DNA of 64,000 nt. Origin: Epiperipatus broadwayi. Its lineage: Eukaryota > Onychophora > Udeonychophora > Euonychophora > Peripatidae. Shown piece by piece: positions 58,201 to 61,200 of this stretch. Numbering within the stretch: position 1 is the first letter of the stretch; each line of letters opens with the position of its first letter. Under the pieces are notes generated by a model. It made no database searches and was not told where the DNA came from. It was given only the letters and a program-made list of their open reading frames with translations. The DNA lies in the NCBI GenBank assembly GCA_028023455.1, contig JAQFVV010006203.1:13184348-13248347 (forward strand), in the 5' to 3' direction. Position numbers and translations under genes: made by a program.

Positions 58201-61200
58201 AGGGAGTTTCTGGGCGTACAATATCCTAAGCACAGAAACTTCTGACTTCTTTTAATAAGAAATCATTTTACATATCACATCACATGACTATTCTTGATAA
58301 TATATGTTAAGAGTAAGATTTAAAAAATCATAATATTTTATATTTGCGTGTCAAACATTTAAATAAATTACCATGTATATATTTTAATAATTTTAATAAG
58401 CCCATAAATACACTGTCTATTACATATGTAATATTGAGAATATAATATTTTATGAAGAAACTAATTCCAATGCACAAATAATAATAATAATTCATAAATA
58501 AGATATAAAAAATATATATTTTTTTTAAAATAATGCTTTTATGTAAGTAACTAACTAAAAAGTACAAAATAACAAAGTAATCCCCTCTTGATTAATTTGC
58601 CAATCTTGGAAAACATCAGAGATCTTAAAAATCTAGACTTGTTATAAAACAATTGGAATATGTAGGAATATTGTCATTTCACAAAAGCATTTTGAGGCCT
58701 TTTTCATTTTTATGATTTTGAGCCTAAAATATTTTTATGAAATGACAATATTCCTGCAATTTCCAATTGTTTTATAACAAATCTAGATTCTTAAGATCTC
58801 TGATATTTTCCAAGAAAGACAAATTAACTAAGAAATGGATTACTTTGTTGATTACTTTGTTATTTTGTACTTTTTAGTTGGCTATTTACATAAAAACATT
58901 ATTTAAAAAAAAATACTTTTTTTACATATTTTTCCCACTTTTTACTTATATTTACCTATTACTTTAAAAAATAGTTAAAACTACAAAAAAAATCTGACAA
59001 AAAATATAATTTAATAATAAGAATTGAAATTTAAATATCATGTGATCATCTGCTATATAAAAATATTCATATATTGGCTTTTTTATTAATTTATTAAAAC
59101 AATATTAACAAAATTTTAATATACAAATGTAATATTTCTGTCAGATATATATATATTTTTATTTTAATTAATTTAATAATGAAATCAATATTAACAAAAT
59201 TTTATTTTACAATCATATTTCTGTTGGTTCAATTTTTTTTTTTTTTAAGTGTCATAGCATCGGCCGGAACGCGAACCCGCACAACTACCTGCAAGTGCAA
59301 AGCAGTCGCGCTGACCTCAATTGTTAAGGAGTTTTCTTGAGAAGCGTAAGGATGTGAGTTAGAGTTCTAAACAGGAATGGATTTTTTTCACTGTTAATTC
59401 AAAAATATGAATATACCGACAGAAATAGACAAAACGTAGATATAGAGATAGGGCAAGCTAATATAAAAGCATTTAAGTAGACTTCAATAGAAATATTTTA
59501 ACAAATTTAGAACACTCACTTTCTTATATTACTACTAATTTATTAGTTAGACAAAAATGGTCATCTTTTATTTAACTTCCAGATCCTTATATAGTAAATA
59601 AATTAATCATTAAAACATAGGAATGCAATCTTCTTAAAGTATAGTTTACAGTTTCAAATATTATTGCCAATACACATACAATAATAAAATATTATATTTC
59701 AATGCAGTACTACATATGCAATAGATGTTTGTTTATTTATAAAATTATTAAAATTATTCAAAATGAAATCTTAAACATTATTTAAAACTATAAACTATTT
59801 TAATTAATAGTTTAAGATAACTCCAGTAATTTAAATTTTCACTCCTTTTAATTGTCAATGATTGATTTATTAATCATATAACAACATTGTGATGAAAGTG
59901 AATCATTTTTTTATCACACTAATAATTTAGCTTAGATTTGTCAAAATAATTCTATTGAAGTTTGACTTATAAATTATTATTATTATCATTTGTATATCAT
60001 AGTTTTTCCATAAATTGATATTATATATATATATATGTGAATTAATTTTATTAGATTTTGTTTTGCATAAAATAATAACATGGTGTTAATAATAAGCTTA
60101 TACATTTACATGATGAATTAATTCAATTCATTAGTTCAATTTTATATTACATTATTAAATATCAAATACCACACTTAATGGTGTAAAGCAAATAACAGAT
60201 TTAATAAAAAACAATTTACCATAGTTAAAATACAATCAAATTCAGAAACAAAATTAAATGACTAAACATCTAATAAGTGTTCTAAAAAAGCTCCTGATAG
60301 CAGTAGAACTAATCAGGAATTGCTACCAAGAACTTATCTCACAATCCCTTATGTTTCAAGTCAACTATGAAATCATCTATATTGAACTACTCATATAAGC
60401 TATCTTCTATTTTATATTTCAGTAAATGTAACTGTCATTCTATTAATAACCAATATGTATGATTTTAAAAAAATTAAAGCACCTTATACCTGTGAACAAT
60501 ATTTTGATCATTAACTTCATTAATTTTTTTTAATACTAACAAACCCCACATGAAAACTACTCATATAGGCTGTTAGAATCAATTATCTTCACATTAGTCA
60601 AGAAATGTTTATTGTAAACTTGGATAATCAATAAGTAGTATGTAGTTGTGCTATTTCCATATCTAGTGATATTCAATCCACATCTTCAAATTAGTTTCTG
60701 GCTTTTGAGATTTGCCAATGAGAAGCAGCTGAATTTCCTAAGACCAATGCATTTCTCATCCAAATTGATAATTAAATTATTCAGAAAGCAAATTTAATTA
60801 CATTCACCTTGCTTACGGTATCTCGACATTTCAAACAAAGTTTCAAAACTCAATAACATATCATTATGATAATTTTCAAATAATAAACATTAATGTGAAC
60901 TACATTGCTGCCACATACTAACGAGAAATATCCCAAATAGTATTTGTTATTAGGCATCTTTCTTATCTCAGATGTCAAGTCTAATGACAATATGAAAAGA
61001 GTTTCATTCCTTCAATAATCAAAAACCAACTATTTAAAAATATGTCTACATTTAAACAAGAATGTGTTTAACAGATTCAAATCTTTGTAACTTATTCTAG
61101 GTTCACTAAATATTCACTTCATCTATATATTAATTGTTTTCTCTAACATTATTGGGATATTATACTCATATTGTTCCGATACATAATGGACAATCAGTTT

